Source: a virus
Length of the DNA stretch: 64,000 nt
Direction: 5' to 3' (one strand)
Virus record (IMG/VR): IMGVR_UViG_3300011445_000018
Span: 1-64,000 of that record
The notes under the pieces were generated by a model, which searched no databases, was not told where the DNA came from, and was given only the letters and a program-made list of their open reading frames with translations. The position numbers and the translations under genes were made by a program. Below are positions 9,354-18,882 of the stretch, piece after piece. The first letter of the stretch is position 1. Each line of letters opens with the position of its first letter.

Positions 9354-9606
9354 TCATCTCCTCCATTTCGACAATTTTACCACTTAACTCGTGTTGACAA
9401 TCACCACAGTATTCTATTTTTCCATTTCTAATGAAATAATGGCAAATAGTAGTTTGTTCAGTATAATGTCTAACAGAGGGATTCAATGTTGGATTGTTAA
9501 TATCACCATTAAAGGCCCAGCGTTCTGCTGGCACAGAATGATCGTGTTTACAACCTGGACATTTATACCTAACATAGCCGTTAGTTTCTATTTTCACTTT
9601 AGCCAT
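9343..9606 (-). CDS. DUF6527-like small metal-binding protein
   Basis: 87 residues. The pattern CPGCKHDH (15-22), a W-x-FNGD turn, PTLNPS, then C-H-x-F-I and YCGDCQHELSGK matches a small family common in phage late regions and annotated as DUF6527. The Cys and His residues probably hold zinc. Function unknown. It overlaps the holin-like gene by 11 bp. Confidence 0.6.
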   Translation of the reverse strand: MAKVKIETNGYVRYKCPGCKHDHSVPAERWAFNGDINNPTLNPSVRHYTEQTTICHYFIRNGKIEYCGDCQHELSGKIVEMEEMNDE

Positions 9607-9608
9607 AT

Positions 9609-10964
9609 TTAGTCCCTTATAACATCAGCGAAAAGACCAGCACTAACATTTATGTTTGCATAAATGCCTGGACCCATTTGTTTAACATCTGGTACAACTC
9701 TCGCTGAAACATTTATTGCAGCTTGTAAGCCGCCACTGTCCACTGTACCCTCGAACTCTATAGTCATAACACTCCCTGAACGACGCTCCTCGTTCAAGAG
9801 CGTTGCAGGTGTTAAAATTATCCCTCGCCACTGTCTACTTTCAAAGTCCAATAATCCTATTTCCTTACCAATAGTTAGTTGTAAAAAGCTTAACAAAGCT
9901 TGCTTTTCGCTTTCTTTTAATATCTCAAAGCTGTAAATTAATCGTTGTGCTTTAGGCCAGATGTTATATCTAAAAATTTTAAGTGTGCCACCACGTGTTT
10001 TTCTATTTATGCGACGGAATTCCAATTGCTCTGTATCATCGAAAATGGGATTGCGTAATTGAAGTATTAGCGTTGGTAGAACATATGGATAAGTCAAAAT
10101 TATTCCTGACCTAGGTGTAATGATCGGATCAATCATTGATGGTGCCGAAGGCCCAGCACCTACACCAGGATCATAATTACACATGTCACCTAATCTGTAG
10201 AAGGTGACTATGTTATCTAGATCAAGCGTACTTGTGACCGCTCGTCCAATAACCCCGTGACCGATAAGACTTTGCGTTAGATTTAATACATTTGAAACGG
10301 GATTAGTTATAACACCGCTAACAGCTTGTCTTAATTGTAGAACATGTTTTATTGCTTCAAAAGCACCAGTCCAAGCTACATCGCTCAAATGCAGATGCTG
10401 TTGAACAATTAAAGCATGTGTTGGTGCTATTTGCTGGGCTAGAGCGAGATTATGTAATATTGATAAGTTCAGTACCTTTTTTAATGTTACAGCGTACCTT
10501 AGACCTTTTCCAGCGAACGCTGCTTCAACGGCTACCGGATCGCTTAAATCTATACCAGTAAGGTCGACCTCCAATGGGTGCAGAATATTTGATACAGCGA
10601 ATGCTATTTTCGGTTCTTTGGCAGCAACGCTTTGTGTTAAATTTAGCGAACTATTTGCACTTAATACTTTTATACTACTTTTCGCACTATCAACTAACGT
10701 TAAAACACTTTCAATACTCCTACGTATACTACTTGTAACATCAACTGATTGAGTAAGAAAAAGTGCATCAATAATTGGTTCAGGTAGAACGCGTTGAGTA
10801 AAAACACCATCAGAAAGTGCTAGGGCACTTGTTACACTTCTTTTATATAAATTATTTGTTGCCTGTTGTGTTAAATCTATATCACTAGTAGCCGACACTA
10901 CCCGACGAATCGTAGTAGTGGCGGTACTAGTTAATACCAGAGTATTATCTGCCGATTCAAACAT
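9609..10964 (-). CDS. Repeat-bearing tail protein
   Basis: 451 residues. The N-terminal 270 residues are degenerate repeats around a 'SxLxLTQS' motif (for example SSLNLTQSV, SNVLNLTQSL), spaced about 30-40 residues. The C-terminal domain (FDDTEQLEFRRINRKTRGG onwards) is a compact fold also found at the end of the protein at 32693-33946. The repeat part may form an extended fibre and the C-terminal domain may dock to the tail. It sits between the tape measure group and the tail hub. Confidence 0.6.
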   Translation of the reverse strand: MFESADNTLVLTSTATTTIRRVVSATSDIDLTQQATNNLYKRSVTSALALSDGVFTQRVLPEPIIDALFLTQSVDVTSSIRRSIESVLTLVDSAKSSIKVLSANSSLNLTQSVAAKEPKIAFAVSNILHPLEVDLTGIDLSDPVAVEAAFAGKGLRYAVTLKKVLNLSILHNLALAQQIAPTHALIVQQHLHLSDVAWTGAFEAIKHVLQLRQAVSGVITNPVSNVLNLTQSLIGHGVIGRAVTSTLDLDNIVTFYRLGDMCNYDPGVGAGPSAPSMIDPIITPRSGIILTYPYVLPTLILQLRNPIFDDTEQLEFRRINRKTRGGTLKIFRYNIWPKAQRLIYSFEILKESEKQALLSFLQLTIGKEIGLLDFESRQWRGIILTPATLLNEERRSGSVMTIEFEGTVDSGGLQAAINVSARVVPDVKQMGPGIYANINVSAGLFADVIRD

Positions 10965-11485
10965 TAGGCACTAACTGTATATGTTACTTTTAGCTGATCG
11001 CCATTCGTAACGGGCACATCACCACTGAAAAGGGCTGTTGCCCACAGAGTGCCAGTTGTACCACTTTTCGTACTGACAGTATTGATAAAGACGCCCTTAA
11101 CAGTACCAGAACCAGTAATGTTAAAAGTAGCAGCACTACTATTGCTCACGCTTTGACTGGACGCTGCACCACTTCCCCATGCAACGCGTGTTGCTTCATT
11201 ATAAGTAGTGAACTCGTTCCAGCCAGCATGACTAGACATAGTATCGGCTGCGGCGAGTGCGGTGAAACCGCTATTGTCAATAAGTCCGATGAACCAACTG
11301 TTATTAGCAGTTTGAGTTCCGCCATTAAACATGTCGTCAAGAATTTTGTTCTTGCCAACATTAGTAATACCGTTTCGTAATTTCATCCTCCTCTTAACTA
11401 CACCATCGGCACCAATCAATTCCACTAACAAATCATGCTTTACTCGAACGTTCGGCCTGAACAGGTTCATCAGCTTTTGGAACAT
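10964..11485 (-). CDS. Virion appendage-type protein
   Basis: 173 residues starting at the ATG at 11485, chosen because GGGAG lies 7 bp upstream; a start at 11527 would reach further into the previous gene. The pattern NGITNVGKNKILDDMF, then W-FIGLID, then ATRVAWG and a G-T-V-KGVFI strand is widespread in phage minor structural proteins near tail fibres. The stop overlaps the next start (TAATG-type coupling). Confidence 0.6.
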   Translation of the reverse strand: MFQKLMNLFRPNVRVKHDLLVELIGADGVVKRRMKLRNGITNVGKNKILDDMFNGGTQTANNSWFIGLIDNSGFTALAAADTMSSHAGWNEFTTYNEATRVAWGSGAASSQSVSNSSAATFNITGSGTVKGVFINTVSTKSGTTGTLWATALFSGDVPVTNGDQLKVTYTVSA

Positions 11486-11627
11486 TTTGTTCTCCCTCAA
11501 AAGGTTTCGTGCATCCACAATTCTCACACCGAGATACTTGTGTTCGTAGTTCGCCGCATTGGCTACATTTCACAGGTTTCTTAACAACTGTCAAACTAAC
11601 GCTTTGTCCAAGATTCATGCTACTCAT
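11433..11627 (-). CDS. Small zinc-ribbon protein
   Basis: 64 residues with CSQCGE at 21-26 and CENCGC at 34-39, a four-cysteine ribbon. It begins at a 4-bp overlap with the tape measure stop and its 3' end overlaps the next gene by 53 bp. It may be a small tail or regulatory protein; no family assignment. Confidence 0.5.
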   Translation of the reverse strand: MSSMNLGQSVSLTVVKKPVKCSQCGELRTQVSRCENCGCTKPFEGEQNVPKADEPVQAERSSKA

Positions 11628-14600
11628 GTTAACCTCATTGTGTTTCTACGCAGTTCGCGACGTATTTGATTACCAAGAGTTCTTGCATCTATTTGCTGTG
11701 TTTCAGCACCAGTGATATTAATATTTACATCTCCTATATTGGTATTAGTAACAGGTCCGCCAGTGTTCATAGCTTTACTATTCATAGCAACTAACTGAGG
11801 TAGGAACTTAGCCGTTGAACGAGAGTTCATAATGAACTCCCTTGGATCAGCTAGAATATGTTGACTATCTTTACCAACTGAACCACCAAAACCCCTGGTG
11901 ATAAAACCACCCATATTCTGGAATTGAACAGGGTCAAATCTACCCGGTGTGTTCCTATTAAGGAAAGGTATAGAGTTCTGTATAGCTTCTGCCCTTCTAA
12001 GAGCTTCCGCTGCACTGTTTGCTGCTGCCTCAAGTCTTTTGAATTGGCTTTCTAAAATATTATTAGTAGTAATGCCAGCATCAATAACTTTAGTATTTAA
12101 ATCTAAAAGTCCTTTCCCTGTTAACTCTCCACTTTCTAACATTGCTTTCAGACTTTCACGGTTTGTTGTAAATCTCTCAGCAATAGCACTTGATTCAGTA
12201 ATAAGATTTCTAACCTCGGGTGATACTTCTAACGATTTTTTTATTATTTCTAATCGCTCTTGTTCTTGTCTCAGAGCTTGTGTTTTTATTTCAGAGTTCG
12301 CCACTAGTGCTGATAATTTGTTTATTTCAGCATTAAATTGTTCAAATTTCTCTGGTGTTAATCCAGGAAAAATACTACTTGTTTTATCTTTTAATTGAGG
12401 AATAACGCGATCTTTAATAAAACTTAGTGCCTGCGATACGCGTTCAATATTTTCAGCTGTCGGTTTTAAATTAGTATCAGCTAACGTTTCGAGAGCAGTT
12501 TTAATTTCTGTGAATTTCTGTGCTGCTGCTTCTGCTCTTAACAAACCGGCATCATCACCACCACCTATTACTGGGGCTTTTAATACATCAAATACACCTT
12601 GCTCTTTAGCCGCCGCACCAAGTGCTTGAGCTTTAACAATTGTTTGTTCTAAGAATTGATTAAGTTCATCTACTTTGTTCTTTGATACTTCAGCTTGTTT
12701 TCCAACTTCAGAAAATTCTCGAATAACTTCATCAGCAGCTTTACCTTGCTCTGCTAGTTGTGCCTGTAATTTAGGATCACGAAATTCGCTTAAATCCTTT
12801 TTCCCTGTAGCTTGATCTTTTAGTTTTTGCAAAGCCTCTCGAACTTTAATTTCTTGTTCTAAAAGAAAATTGCCTTGTTTTTGTAAAGGTATTTCCTGCT
12901 GACGTTGCTGTACACCTAAATCGCGACCACCAAAAATTTTAAATCGGCCCTGTGCCCCACCACTCTGACCACCTAATTCTGCCAAATTTCTTCGTGCCAA
13001 ACTAATAGCCAGATTCAAATCCTCTAATCGTTGTTGTTTAGCAATAGTATCAATAGCACCAGTTTTTACTATAAATTGAGCACGTTCACGTTCAGCTAAA
13101 GCCAAACGTTCCATCGCTTTATTGTGACTCTTACCATCGCGTTCAATTTCACTTTGTATTTGCTCTAACTTCTGCTTTTTATCCTCAAAATCATCAGTGA
13201 ACTCTTTAAGTGCCTTTTGTTCTGGTTCACCGAAAACCTTTGTTTGATCAACAAATGCCTCTAATTGTTTTCTGGATTCTAAAAGTTTCTTTTGGGCTAT
13301 GGCTTGGGCCTCAAATACTTTATTTTCTTTTAATAAAATATCGATACTACGTTCGTCAATTTGATCTGTTAATGCCTTTTGAGCATTAGCCATATCAATA
13401 ATTTGACTATTAAGGCCAGTTAATACTGCTTGCAATTCTGTGAACTGTTGTTTTATTACTTTGATACCAGAAGTTGCATTGTCAGTCATATTTAACATTT
13501 CTTTTTCAAATTTATCTTTCCTTATATCTGATAATTGTTGAAATTTATCGGTAAAAGAGCCGAACTCAAATTCCACATCATTGATTGCTGCGAAATATCG
13601 ACGTATACCTTCAATAGCACCAAAGACAAGAAGTGCGGGGCCAAGCCTAGTAATAGCGGCACCAACAGCACCTAATGCAATACTGAATCTACTAGCAGCA
13701 ACTGTACCAGCAGTCATAGCCGCAGCAGCAACTTTTGCTCTAACTGCTAAATTTACTAATTTATTAGCTACTAAGAACTCTATTGCGAAAGTTAATGTAT
13801 TAATAGATGCTTTAACAACTGTTACTGCTTTAACTGTTACTTCTTCAAAATTAACAATTGCTTTAACAACTTTGGTTCCGATTTCCGCTGTAAAGAAATT
13901 TGATAATTCTTTTAATATTTTCTGGAATTTCGTACCATAGTTCTTCTGCATTATCTCAGTAGCTTTATTGGCCTCTTCTGTAGAATTTGTTACTTGTTCT
14001 AATGTTGTTTTGTATTGACCAAGAGCATTAACCAAACCCGTGGTACCAATTCGACCACGCAACTCATCCATGATCTCATTAAGAAATGCAGCCGAATCCC
14101 CGCTTCTTTTTGATGCTTCTGAGATGCGTTCCAAAACACCAACAAACTTAAATGCTTCAACAGCACTTTGTCCTGATGTAACACCCCACTCTCTAAATAA
14201 TTCATTCATTTCCTTAGTGGGCTTAGTAAGCTTCTGGAACACTTGACGCAAAAATGTCATCGCTGTGCTAGCATCAGCACCTTGACGTGTTAGAACAGCT
14301 AAAGCGGAAAAAACCTCTTGGTAGCTTACACCTAGATCATTACTAAGAATCGTTAGACCACCTAAATCGTTCGCTACATCTTTCAATGTGAAACGACCTA
14401 GATCGACAGCTTTAAAGAAGCTGTTCGATATTTCTCTTGAACGATCTTGTGTTAAATTATATGAATTGAGAACAGATGATAAAGCATTAACACCTTCCTG
14501 TGTTGAACCAACAGCTATCATAGCAAGACGTTGGGCTTCGGCCATGAAACGAAAAGTTTCAGCACCCTCTGCTATTTGATTTGATAGCACTTCGTATGAG

Positions 14601-15772
14601 CCAGCGACCGTTTCTAAAAGATCCTTGTTAAAAGTATTAGAAAGTCGGACATTAGCTTGTGACCATTGATCCACGCTCAATGGCATACGTTGTGATATAG
14701 TTTGTAATTCCCCGATCTTTATAAGATACTCGCCCGCACGATCAATACCATCACGCATAGCATTTGATATTTCTGCAAATGCACGTGATACTGCTGAACC
14801 TATAAGAATACCCCTAACAAGTTGTAAATTATTGAATGCTTTACCTAAACGATTGGTGCTTTTTTGTGCATTTTCCATCGCTTTAGGCATTGCGTTTATT
14901 GTTTCGTTTGTATCTACTAAAGCTCCGTTGAGGAATTTCTGTCTGGTTGTAACAATTTGCCCTTCAGCATTTAAGCTCTTAAAGCTTTTTGTTAATCTTA
15001 TAGGTTGATTAGCGAGATCACTAATAACCTCTTTAGTATTTTCTAATCCATTACTTAATCGTTCAACGGTCCTAATTACTTGTTGACCTTGTGCATTAAA
15101 GCTTTTTAATACACTAGTGACTCTTGATATCGGTGCTGGAATATCTGATACTGTTTGTTTTGTTAATTGTAGTACCCCATTTAATTTTGTTTCAGTTGTT
15201 GATACTCTTTGACCAGCGGCATTAATAGTATTAAGTGTAGAAACGAATCTATGACCAGCTACACGTGCCTCTTCTGTTCTACTTGTTACTTTAGCTAAAC
15301 GATCACCAATACGCTCCATTTCCTTAGTGGTTTTCGCACCAGTAATTGGATCAAAAGATACAGTAGTATCTTTAAACGTTGTAGGTCTTGGGCCAACTAC
15401 TACTGATTTAGTTTGCGATACTACATCATTTAATTTTTCTATAGTTTGAGTTGTTTGTATACCTTGAGCATCTAATTCTTTTAATACCTCGATTTCACGT
15501 CTGACAGGTGCTTTGGCCGCTGTTATTTCTGAAACGAAATCTTTAATTACTCCATTTATTTCTTTTATTCTTAATTTTATGTTATTGCCTTGTTCATCTA
15601 ACCCTTTAAACAAAACAATATTTCTAGTTTTATCATTTAATTTGCCAGCAGCATCACCTAACTTATTTTGCTCTCTAACTAAAGCTTGATATATTTTTAA
15701 AAGCTTATTTATATCGCCTAAGCCTTTAATCTCATGAGTAAAGACTTGTGCATTTACGTTAGGAGTAGTCAT
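11624..15772 (-). CDS. Tail tape measure protein
   Basis: 1382 residues, the longest gene here. The region from about 300 to 620 has the TP901-family tape measure signature (helical, with LTRQGADASTAMTFLRQVFQ and LNEIMDELRG). The N-terminal 300 residues contain four or five repeats of about 45 residues built on 'xxLNAxGQxVxxTxxxLNG'. A hydrophobic segment lies near 730-760, and long coiled-coil stretches follow to about 1200. By the usual relation of residues to tail length, the tail would be about 200 nm. It is encoded after the chaperone pair, as expected. Confidence 0.9.
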   Translation of the reverse strand: MTTPNVNAQVFTHEIKGLGDINKLLKIYQALVREQNKLGDAAGKLNDKTRNIVLFKGLDEQGNNIKLRIKEINGVIKDFVSEITAAKAPVRREIEVLKELDAQGIQTTQTIEKLNDVVSQTKSVVVGPRPTTFKDTTVSFDPITGAKTTKEMERIGDRLAKVTSRTEEARVAGHRFVSTLNTINAAGQRVSTTETKLNGVLQLTKQTVSDIPAPISRVTSVLKSFNAQGQQVIRTVERLSNGLENTKEVISDLANQPIRLTKSFKSLNAEGQIVTTRQKFLNGALVDTNETINAMPKAMENAQKSTNRLGKAFNNLQLVRGILIGSAVSRAFAEISNAMRDGIDRAGEYLIKIGELQTISQRMPLSVDQWSQANVRLSNTFNKDLLETVAGSYEVLSNQIAEGAETFRFMAEAQRLAMIAVGSTQEGVNALSSVLNSYNLTQDRSREISNSFFKAVDLGRFTLKDVANDLGGLTILSNDLGVSYQEVFSALAVLTRQGADASTAMTFLRQVFQKLTKPTKEMNELFREWGVTSGQSAVEAFKFVGVLERISEASKRSGDSAAFLNEIMDELRGRIGTTGLVNALGQYKTTLEQVTNSTEEANKATEIMQKNYGTKFQKILKELSNFFTAEIGTKVVKAIVNFEEVTVKAVTVVKASINTLTFAIEFLVANKLVNLAVRAKVAAAAMTAGTVAASRFSIALGAVGAAITRLGPALLVFGAIEGIRRYFAAINDVEFEFGSFTDKFQQLSDIRKDKFEKEMLNMTDNATSGIKVIKQQFTELQAVLTGLNSQIIDMANAQKALTDQIDERSIDILLKENKVFEAQAIAQKKLLESRKQLEAFVDQTKVFGEPEQKALKEFTDDFEDKKQKLEQIQSEIERDGKSHNKAMERLALAERERAQFIVKTGAIDTIAKQQRLEDLNLAISLARRNLAELGGQSGGAQGRFKIFGGRDLGVQQRQQEIPLQKQGNFLLEQEIKVREALQKLKDQATGKKDLSEFRDPKLQAQLAEQGKAADEVIREFSEVGKQAEVSKNKVDELNQFLEQTIVKAQALGAAAKEQGVFDVLKAPVIGGGDDAGLLRAEAAAQKFTEIKTALETLADTNLKPTAENIERVSQALSFIKDRVIPQLKDKTSSIFPGLTPEKFEQFNAEINKLSALVANSEIKTQALRQEQERLEIIKKSLEVSPEVRNLITESSAIAERFTTNRESLKAMLESGELTGKGLLDLNTKVIDAGITTNNILESQFKRLEAAANSAAEALRRAEAIQNSIPFLNRNTPGRFDPVQFQNMGGFITRGFGGSVGKDSQHILADPREFIMNSRSTAKFLPQLVAMNSKAMNTGGPVTNTNIGDVNINITGAETQQIDARTLGNQIRRELRRNTMRLT

Positions 15773-16338
15773 TAGCCACCTGTCACTTCTCGCTTACCCA
15801 TGTACTTCTTGAACTTAGGAAAACGTCTCGCTATACTTTTACTATAATTATCATACGAACTAAAAGCTTTTCTAAAAGCTAACCAAGGGGTTGCTGTTTT
15901 GAGATTTAACCAATTAGGTGCTTGTTTGCTTTCATTCCAATCTGGATATTTTAACAATTCGTCTCTACTGAACCTGAAATAATAAAAGAAATTTCCACCA
16001 CGCCGTGTACGCTTAATTTCAAAAGTGCTATGTTCAGCACCTTGGTCAAAGCCTAAAAGAACCTTGTTACCTTTATGTGTGAAATATTTCTTTTTCTGGG
16101 CACCTTCCCTGCTACCTTTAATAAGGCCCATAACAACGTTATGACCAACCCTATTACCAAGCTTACGAAAGGTACCACGAGATGTACCAGTATACGTTGG
16201 TGTATTATTAACTGCTGTTTTTACCCATTTCTTAATAGCTATTAACTGCTCCTCCTCCATGAATTTTTTAACATCTTCTAAATATTTTATACTTAGAGTA
16301 GGTGACTGTAATCTTATTGCGAATCTAATGTTTGGCAT
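15772..16338 (-). CDS. Tail completion-like protein (gp10 type)
   Basis: 188 residues, basic. The segment IKKWVKTAVNNTPTYTG resembles the start of HK97 gp10/minor tail proteins (W, then TPxxTG). It lies between the chaperone frameshift product and the tape measure gene and its start is overlapped by the frameshift extension. Role in joining or completing the tail is inferred from weak similarity and position. Confidence 0.45.
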   Translation of the reverse strand: MPNIRFAIRLQSPTLSIKYLEDVKKFMEEEQLIAIKKWVKTAVNNTPTYTGTSRGTFRKLGNRVGHNVVMGLIKGSREGAQKKKYFTHKGNKVLLGFDQGAEHSTFEIKRTRRGGNFFYYFRFSRDELLKYPDWNESKQAPNWLNLKTATPWLAFRKAFSSYDNYSKSIARRFPKFKKYMGKREVTGG

Positions 16339-16960
16339 TCTACTTCCCTTATACCTTCATAGGAAAGCATTTCAGCTTTCTGCCAATCAGCATTAGCATT
16401 ATAAACAGCTTCTATACCAGGGGGTAAAATACCGAAACGTTCACAGAATCGCCATATCATATATTTAACAGTACGCCCCTTCGGTAATACTACGCCTCTT
16501 GCGGAGGGGCTTCTGCTAAAAAATCTTCTCTCGCTTGTTTAAGCATATCATCATCAAGCGAATTAACTCGTAAACATAGATCAATAATTCTTGATATTTC
16601 GTTCTCTGATATATTTGATTCTTTTAATTCATCGATATAAAGATGCCAAGTATCGGGTTTCTGCATATCTACTCTCTCCCACTCCAAATCAGTTGTTGGA
16701 GCAAGAGATTTCAGTATGCAGAAATCCAATTTCTTTTTTCCATATATTGTTAAATTTGTACGATAAGTTGGATCAGCTGCATTAGGCTCTTTTATACCTC
16801 CAGGTAACATTTTAGTTGGTATTGTAGGTTGTGGACATAATTTGTTAAATTCATCATAACTATCAATAGCTTCTGCTTTGAAAACTATACGATCATTACC
16901 ACGAGGCAAGACCAATATATCGCTATTACGACCAGTTAATTTCTTACCCTTGTATTTCAT
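16314..16960 (-). CDS. Tail assembly chaperone, long form by -1 frameshift (gpGT-like)
   Basis: Reading the minus strand, codons GAT TTT TTA contain the heptamer T-TTT-TTA. A -1 slip there opens a frame of 67 further codons with no stop until TAA at 16314-16316. The extension starts SRSPSARGVV and includes MIWRFCERFG; it ends inside the start of the next gene. The product would be about 215 residues. Position, heptamer and length fit the gpG/gpGT frameshift of long-tailed phages. The extension has no good start codon of its own. Confidence 0.82.
16490..16960 (-). CDS. Tail assembly chaperone, short form (gpG-like)
   Basis: 156 residues ending ...DFLAEAPPQEA. It is located directly between the tail tube gene and the tape measure gene, the standard place for the short chaperone that coats the tape measure before tube assembly. 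The slippery heptamer TTTTTTA (minus strand, 16517-16523) lies 8 codons before the stop and allows the long form described separately. Confidence 0.8.
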   Translation of the reverse strand: MKYKGKKLTGRNSDILVLPRGNDRIVFKAEAIDSYDEFNKLCPQPTIPTKMLPGGIKEPNAADPTYRTNLTIYGKKKLDFCILKSLAPTTDLEWERVDMQKPDTWHLYIDELKESNISENEISRIIDLCLRVNSLDDDMLKQAREDFLAEAPPQEA

Positions 16961-16972
16961 ATTATTTTCCTA

Positions 16973-17794
16973 TTAAGAAACATCAGCAGCCAAAACACGA
17001 CGTGCAGCAGCAGTTTTTCGATTGCATCGACCAGAAGTTGCTATAGTACCTTCACGTAGATCGTGATCCAAAGTTTCATAATAATATTCCTCAAATGTTA
17101 TAATTTCATTTGGTACGGCAGCACAATCTGGTGCATTATGCAATTCCATATCAACACAATACGGCTGACATGGGTCATCAGCACTAGTAACCCAATCATC
17201 GGCTTCACCGATCTTTTTCAGAATATCCTCCATTGTGGGAGCATTACTACCAGTTTCTCCAGTAATATATTCCCACGTAGCATCGAGCGATAGATCCATT
17301 GGCTCCTCGTCAGCCAATCGAACCGTGTCCAAGATACCACGGTCACGAGTGAATTCCACTGGACGCTTTTCAGAGTAACTAAGAGTGCCTTCACCGATCT
17401 TAACCGATGCACTCTTTTGTCCAGCTAGCAAAGTCTTTGCTATAGCGTTCAGCAAACCTGTGCCATCTTCACCCGTAGCAAATGCTACAGTTACCAAAGC
17501 ATGAGCCGCTGGCAAAGCTTCAATTGCTGCTTTAGCTAAAGCAGCAGTAGTATCTACTGCACTCGCTGTTCTGCCAAGATTAACAACAATATCACGACCA
17601 GTTACCACTACTCCTAATACAGCGGTTGTACCACCAGGATCAACAAACGTGATACTAATTTTATCAGTACCAATGTGTTTGCTCTTAGCAGTAAAGACCA
17701 TGTCCGCTTCAATAGCGGTAAAATCAATTGTGACAGTACCAAGTGTACCGTCGAAGAACTTTATCGTTGTCTCTTTGATGTCAATTTGAGCCAT
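16973..17794 (-). CDS. Major tail tube protein
   Basis: 273 residues, beta-rich and acidic, with an Ala/Thr-rich N-terminal domain (about 20-125) that may be an added surface domain and a C-terminal tube-like domain beginning near SASVKIGEGTLSYSE. It lies between the tail terminator and the chaperones, the usual order. I infer the role mainly from position and composition. Confidence 0.7.
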   Translation of the reverse strand: MAQIDIKETTIKFFDGTLGTVTIDFTAIEADMVFTAKSKHIGTDKISITFVDPGGTTAVLGVVVTGRDIVVNLGRTASAVDTTAALAKAAIEALPAAHALVTVAFATGEDGTGLLNAIAKTLLAGQKSASVKIGEGTLSYSEKRPVEFTRDRGILDTVRLADEEPMDLSLDATWEYITGETGSNAPTMEDILKKIGEADDWVTSADDPCQPYCVDMELHNAPDCAAVPNEIITFEEYYYETLDHDLREGTIATSGRCNRKTAAARRVLAADVS

Positions 17795-18335
17795 TAGAAA
17801 TCTCCATTCGGTAGTGACCTTCCACTGTAGCTTGAGCTAAACGAGTATCCTCTTTAACTATTCCAAAATTGTTAATTTCAACACGTTCATTGGTATCAGT
17901 TCTAAGTCTCAATGTGCCAACTAGACTTTGGTCATCAAAGAGATAATCACCATATTTAAAAACACAAATTGCATTAGTAAAGGTTTTTGTTATTTGTCCA
18001 ATTGCTTCCTGCAAATTATAAAGCCTCTGTGCATCCATGTGTGCTTGGACGAGTACATTTATTTCAAAGTCTAGAATGTATTCATATTTCTGTGGTTGGA
18101 AAATGAACGGACCATCAATACGAAGCTCATAGAATTCCGCTTCGTCTTGAAAGGTCCGTTCATCCCCTTCCAGGTACATAGGTAGCGAACCTTTGTTCGT
18201 TAGAAAATGTTTATTAACTGATGCATGAACCCAACGTACCCAATCAGGATGTTTTTCTTCCGGCAATAATTCGATAATAGTGCCATGTAATAATTGCATG
18301 GTATTGCTTGCAGAATGTCTAATAATAGCAGCCAT
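17781..18335 (-). CDS. Tail terminator/completion protein
   Basis: 184 residues with no signal peptide or membrane segment. It sits between a head-tail connector and the tail tube gene, where the terminator (gpU-like) is normally coded. It begins with a one-base overlap with the stop of the previous gene and overlaps the tube gene by 14 bp. The assignment rests on synteny. Confidence 0.5.
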   Translation of the reverse strand: MAAIIRHSASNTMQLLHGTIIELLPEEKHPDWVRWVHASVNKHFLTNKGSLPMYLEGDERTFQDEAEFYELRIDGPFIFQPQKYEYILDFEINVLVQAHMDAQRLYNLQEAIGQITKTFTNAICVFKYGDYLFDDQSLVGTLRLRTDTNERVEINNFGIVKEDTRLAQATVEGHYRMEISNGSN

Positions 18336-18877
18336 TAGACGTTCTCCACCAGTGATTGAGTGAATACTAAAGTATTCGATGCTTCTCTAGTCAATCTATC
18401 AACCACTACAGCACTAGCTTCATCTGTTAGAATTAATCCAGACAAACGTGTTACTATTCTTGTTACTTCTTGGCCACGTACTTTGCGGCCCAATAATTCA
18501 TAACCGAAATTATTTTCAAATGTATTTACTTCTTTTATATCATAGCGTGCATTGTTAAAAACGAAATAATCCTCTATTTTAGGAACGTGTGCTTTTAAGT
18601 CTCTCGGATCAAGAATCACCCGCCTATCTTCAGGATCGAAAAAACCACCCATTGTGAAATCTTTGTTTGCTGATAAATAAGCTATATCATAAACAAAAGA
18701 TCGAAATGTTCGTGCGTCTAATACAATTGCCTCTTTGATATTTATAACACGTAATACAGTTGTCTTTAGACCAGTTTCCGGGTCAGTAACATTGGAATCA
18801 ATAACATGATAAGCGATGGGCAAACCCATACGCCGTTTCAAGCGATATAAAGTATTTCTTATATGTTGCAGTTTCAT
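18335..18877 (-). CDS. Head-tail connector/stopper-type protein
   Basis: 180 residues from the ATG at 18877; an ATG at 18934 lies inside the coat gene. The core (IDSNVTDPETGLKTT..., DYFVFNNARYDIKEV) resembles phage head closure proteins. The last 35 residues (SNTLVFTQSLVENV) carry the same 'SNTLxxxQS' repeat seen in the tail proteins at 9609 and 32693. It lies immediately after the coat gene. Confidence 0.55.
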   Translation of the reverse strand: MKLQHIRNTLYRLKRRMGLPIAYHVIDSNVTDPETGLKTTVLRVINIKEAIVLDARTFRSFVYDIAYLSANKDFTMGGFFDPEDRRVILDPRDLKAHVPKIEDYFVFNNARYDIKEVNTFENNFGYELLGRKVRGQEVTRIVTRLSGLILTDEASAVVVDRLTREASNTLVFTQSLVENV

Positions 18878-18882
18878 GGCAA

